From: Syntrophales bacterium
GTDB taxonomy: Bacteria; Desulfobacterota; Syntrophia; Syntrophales; UBA2210
Reading direction: 5' to 3'
Assembly: GCA_023230565.1 (NCBI GenBank)
Contig: JALNXD010000073.1
Coordinates: 1 to 8,291, forward strand
DNA length: 8,291 nucleotides
Shown here: in pieces, positions 6,277 to 8,291 of the stretch
Numbering within the stretch: position 1 is the first letter of the stretch
Layout of the letters: every line of letters starts with the position of its first letter
Notes under the pieces: model-generated
Told to the model about the DNA's origin: nothing
The model's database searches: none
What the model saw: only the letters and a program-made list of their open reading frames with translations
Translations under genes and position numbers: made by a program

Positions 6277-7887
6277 ATGATTGACAAGAGCAAAAGGTAC
6301 ATCAGGAAGATGGATGAACTTAAGGATATGGCCACATTGCACGATAAAAAAATATACTTTGATAGCATTGCGGAGATGCTTACAGAGCGGGCCCGGGAGA
6401 TTCCTGATGCCGTGCATGTATATTATTATGACGAAGTGATTACATATGCACAGACAAACGAACGGGCAAACCGTGTTGCAAATTATCTGAGAGAAAAAGG
6501 CGTGGTCAAAGGTGACAGAGTTTCAGTAATGGTGCTGAACTCCCCTGAAATATATTATACAATGTTTGGTGCCCAGAAGCTTGGGGCCATTGCCGGTTCC
6601 ATCAATTACATGCTCAAGGGTCCGGAAATAGCTTACGTACTGGAAGATTCGAGGCCAAAGGTAGCCTTTGTGGGCAGCGACTATATGGCAGAATTCAGTA
6701 GAGGCTGGGAGCTTTCAAGCCACAAGCCGATTGTTGTGGAAGTGGAGACGGGGATTGACCACAACTCGACCATCGCTGAGCGAAGTCTAAAGGACATACT
6801 CAGCAGCTATCCGTCAAACGAATGTCTCGTGCCGCAGTCTCCGGATGATCCTTTTATGCTGTTATATTCTTCGGGAACAACTGGCATGCCAAAGGGCATT
6901 ATGATGTCCAACCGGAATCAGTTCTCGATAATAAAAGACTTCAGTATGCCGGGGATGTATCAGCCTGGTGACGTAATGATGATAATTCTTCCCATGTTTC
7001 ACACAAACCCTCTAAACGTTTTTACCTATCCTTTGACTTATCATGGTTTGACTATTTGTATTCGTAAAACTTTTTCCCCTTCGGACTTCTGGCCGTCTTT
7101 AATGCGTTATGGCGTTACGATACTCATGGCAGTACCTGCAATGTATGCGTATGTATTCAGTATTGCCGATCCTAAAACAATTGATTATGACAAAGTGAAA
7201 CTTCGTTATGCATTTGCCGGGTCGGCACCGATACCGCTGGATCTTGTGAAAGGCTTCAGAGAAAAATTCGGAGTGAAGATCATTGATGGTTATGGGCTGA
7301 CGGAAGTTACCGGGTGCACCTCATCCAGCTACGGCGTTCCGGACAACTGGACTTCTGTCGGGGTCCCCCTTGCAAGTCAAGAAGTCGAGATCATGGACGA
7401 TGACAACAATATTCTACCTTATGGGGAGCGAGGTGAGATATGCATCAAGGGTGAAGCTGTAATGATTGGCTATCTTAATAAACCTGAAGCCACCGCAGAA
7501 ACCATTCGGAACGGATGGCTTCATACAGGTGATATGGGTTACATGGACGAGAAAGGTTATTTGTACATCTCCGGGCGGAAAAAAGAGATGATCAATCGGG
7601 GTGGTGAAAACATATACCCCCGCGAGATAGAGATTCCTTTAGAAAAACATCCGAAAATTGATCAGGTCGCAGTTGTTGGTGCTCCAGATCCTGCCCTGGG
7701 AGAGCGGGTACGGGCATGTATTGTACTTGTTGATGGCAGCGACATGACTGCAGAAGAGGTCAAAGAATATCTGGGGGACAAAATTGCTAAATATAAGATC
7801 CCTGAATTTGTTGAATTCATGAAGGAATTCCCCCGTAATCCAACAGGTAAGATACTCAAGCAGGAACTTAAAAAAATGTTTACTTAA
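6277..7887 (+). CDS. AMP-forming acyl-CoA ligase/synthetase (class I adenylate-forming enzyme)
   Basis: This 536-residue cytoplasmic enzyme would activate a carboxylic acid with ATP to an acyl-adenylate and then to acyl-CoA. Start ATG 6277 has AAGGAGGGG (6264-6272) just upstream, a strong ribosome site. Motifs seen are the P-loop YSSGTTGMPKG 197-207, LPMFHTNPL 238-246 (acyl-pocket region), YGLTE 339-343, TGD 417-419, the hinge GRKKEMINRGGENIYP 433-448, and the catalytic lysine K525 in PTGKILK. All core residues are present, so it should be active. Substrate class cannot be read reliably; CaiC-like, medium/long-chain fatty-acid and aryl-acid ligases share this architecture. It follows the phosphotriesterase-like gene by 203 bp, suggesting a joint catabolic pathway. 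No frameshift or unusual composition is seen. Confidence 0.93.
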   Translation: MIDKSKRYIRKMDELKDMATLHDKKIYFDSIAEMLTERAREIPDAVHVYYYDEVITYAQTNERANRVANYLREKGVVKGDRVSVMVLNSPEIYYTMFGAQKLGAIAGSINYMLKGPEIAYVLEDSRPKVAFVGSDYMAEFSRGWELSSHKPIVVEVETGIDHNSTIAERSLKDILSSYPSNECLVPQSPDDPFMLLYSSGTTGMPKGIMMSNRNQFSIIKDFSMPGMYQPGDVMMIILPMFHTNPLNVFTYPLTYHGLTICIRKTFSPSDFWPSLMRYGVTILMAVPAMYAYVFSIADPKTIDYDKVKLRYAFAGSAPIPLDLVKGFREKFGVKIIDGYGLTEVTGCTSSSYGVPDNWTSVGVPLASQEVEIMDDDNNILPYGERGEICIKGEAVMIGYLNKPEATAETIRNGWLHTGDMGYMDEKGYLYISGRKKEMINRGGENIYPREIEIPLEKHPKIDQVAVVGAPDPALGERVRACIVLVDGSDMTAEEVKEYLGDKIAKYKIPEFVEFMKEFPRNPTGKILKQELKKMFT

Positions 7888-8072
7888 TATCCGTTCTGCT
7901 GTTTATGATGAATCTGGCATTGAAGGTGGCTCTACTCTCTAGTTGTTTTAGAACTAATTACGTAACATTATTGTCATTCCCGCGAAAGCATAAATCCGAC
8001 GCCATGTCAAACAAGGGATGACAAAAAAGGCAAAAAAAGACTTTAAAAATTCGGAAAGGAAGGAAAAACAGT
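7888..8072 (+). other. Gap after the ligase gene
   Basis: The gap holds the palindromic repeat listed separately and a weak TAGTT/AACTA hairpin (7940-7956) without a clean T run. The last 20 or so bases carry AGGAAGG, a ribosome site for the short frame at 8073. No obvious promoter is found. Confidence 0.3.
7971..8024. repeat. Degenerate palindromic repeat with TTGTCATTCCC...GGGATGACAA ends
   Basis: TTGTCATTCCC (7971-7981) and GGGATGACAA (8015-8024) are complementary except for one extra T, with a 33-base interior. The motif GTCATTCCCGCGAAAGC is the core of a widespread intergenic palindromic repeat seen in several proteobacterial genomes (related in style to Neisseria dRS3, ATTCCC...GGGAAT). 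Here the second half of the usual core (a GGGAATCC-like stretch) is altered to TAAATCC, so this copy appears decayed. It may act as an mRNA 3' structure for the ligase transcript; that is inference. Confidence 0.65.
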
Positions 8073-8192
8073 ATGAGCAAAACGAGTATGCAATATAAAA
8101 GCTTTTCACTCTTTGTCTTGATGATAACATGTATTGTTTTTCTGTGGGGTTCTGTCGAAGAGCTATATGTGAAAATTATCAGTGTAAATTGA
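8073..8192 (+). pseudogene. N-terminal stub of a membrane or exported protein, cut by an IS21-family element
   Basis: ATG 8073 is preceded by AGGAAGG and opens a 39-codon frame ending at TGA 8190-8192. Residues 1-10 are polar and basic (MSKTSMQYKS). Residues 11-26 form one hydrophobic helix (SFSLFVLMITCIVFLW), then comes GSVEELYVK. This is the shape of a first membrane segment or an uncleaved signal anchor of a transporter or envelope protein. From about 8183 the sequence becomes the left end of an IS21-family element, so the final two or three codons and the stop come from the IS. The rest of the gene would lie beyond the element, outside the window. I cannot name the family from so little sequence. 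A genuine 39-residue small membrane protein is less likely but possible. Confidence 0.55.
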
Positions 8193-8291
8193 CCCAGTTT
8201 TTTCATGAAAACTGACCCACCCTGGGTAGAATGCTCCCATCGATGAGGTTGGGAGGAGAGAGAGGTGATCAGTATGGAAGACTGGGTAACG
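8183..8291 (+). mobile_element. Left end of an IS21-family insertion sequence
   Basis: The element is proposed to begin at TGTAAATTGACCCAG (8183-8197). TGACCCA occurs twice, at 8190-8196 and 8213-8219, with a CAGTTTT/AAAACTG stem (8195-8201 with 8208-8214) between. Repeated short motifs at the tips are typical of IS21-family ends, where they are transposase binding sites. A strong ribosome site and the start of an istA-like gene follow. The right end, istB and the target duplication are beyond the window, so the exact first base is inferred from the 5'-TG rule. Confidence 0.7.
8265..8291 (+). CDS. istA: IstA-like IS21-family transposase, first codons only
   Basis: GGAGG (8252-8256) lies 8 bases before GTG 8265, which opens (M)ISMEDWVT to the window edge. 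The SMEDW start is characteristic of IstA proteins of IS21-family elements, in which a helix-turn-helix region and a DDE domain follow. Only nine codons are visible. The name therefore rests on this short motif plus the terminal repeats upstream. ATG 8274 is an alternative start but has poorer spacing. Confidence 0.65.

Noticed and set aside
7958..8206. 82-codon minus-strand frame with a hydrophobic middle
   Set aside because: It covers the palindromic repeat, the AT-rich gap and part of the IS21 end; its FRGNDN segment is the usual false translation of the GTCATTCCCGCG repeat.
1..8291. CRISPR array, tRNA or rRNA
   Set aside because: No regularly spaced repeats, and no tRNA- or rRNA-like sequence recognised on either strand by eye.

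Overview
The window is an accessory or catabolic region of an anaerobe-like bacterial chromosome or large contig that has been hit by at least three different insertion sequences. The host-type genes are AT-rich (for example 19 G+C in the 60 bases from 3181), and the IS256 insert is visibly GC-richer (36 of 60 from 2041). The gene content is a branched-chain-amino-acid-type (Liv) ABC importer, a phosphotriesterase-like metal hydrolase and an acyl-CoA ligase, together with a degenerate GTCATTCCC...GGGATGAC palindromic repeat. This fits a syntrophic or sulfate-reducing Desulfobacterota (old Deltaproteobacteria) lineage, but that placement is an inference from style and not a proof.

Layout, left to right: (i) 1-122, the right end of an IS3-family element (OrfB tail plus inverted repeat); (ii) 123-854, a livH permease whose first part is replaced by that IS; (iii) 886-4097, a gene that was originally one continuous livM-livG fusion (permease plus ATPase), now split by a complete IS256-family element at 1552-2954 with a perfect 9-bp target duplication (ATTATCGCT); (iv) 4113-4823, an intact livF ATPase; (v) a 278-bp gap, then a phosphotriesterase/lactonase-like hydrolase at 5102-6073; (vi) a 203-bp gap, then an AMP-forming acyl-CoA ligase at 6277-7887; (vii) a palindromic repeat and a short membrane-protein start (8073) that is cut off by the left end of an IS21-family element with the first codons of its istA gene at the window edge.

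Working together: the Liv genes would have taken up a small organic acid or amino-acid-like compound. The hydrolase could open an ester or lactone, and the ligase could activate a carboxylate as its CoA thioester. As written, the importer lacks an intact copy of either permease, so the transport part looks dead or decaying, while livF, the hydrolase and the ligase remain intact. Removing the IS256 element and one copy of its duplication restores a perfect reading frame, so that insertion is probably recent. I found no rRNA, tRNA or CRISPR array. The most informative points are the exact IS256 junction, the LivM-LivG fusion with a Shine-Dalgarno-like site in its linker, and the hydrolase-ligase pair.
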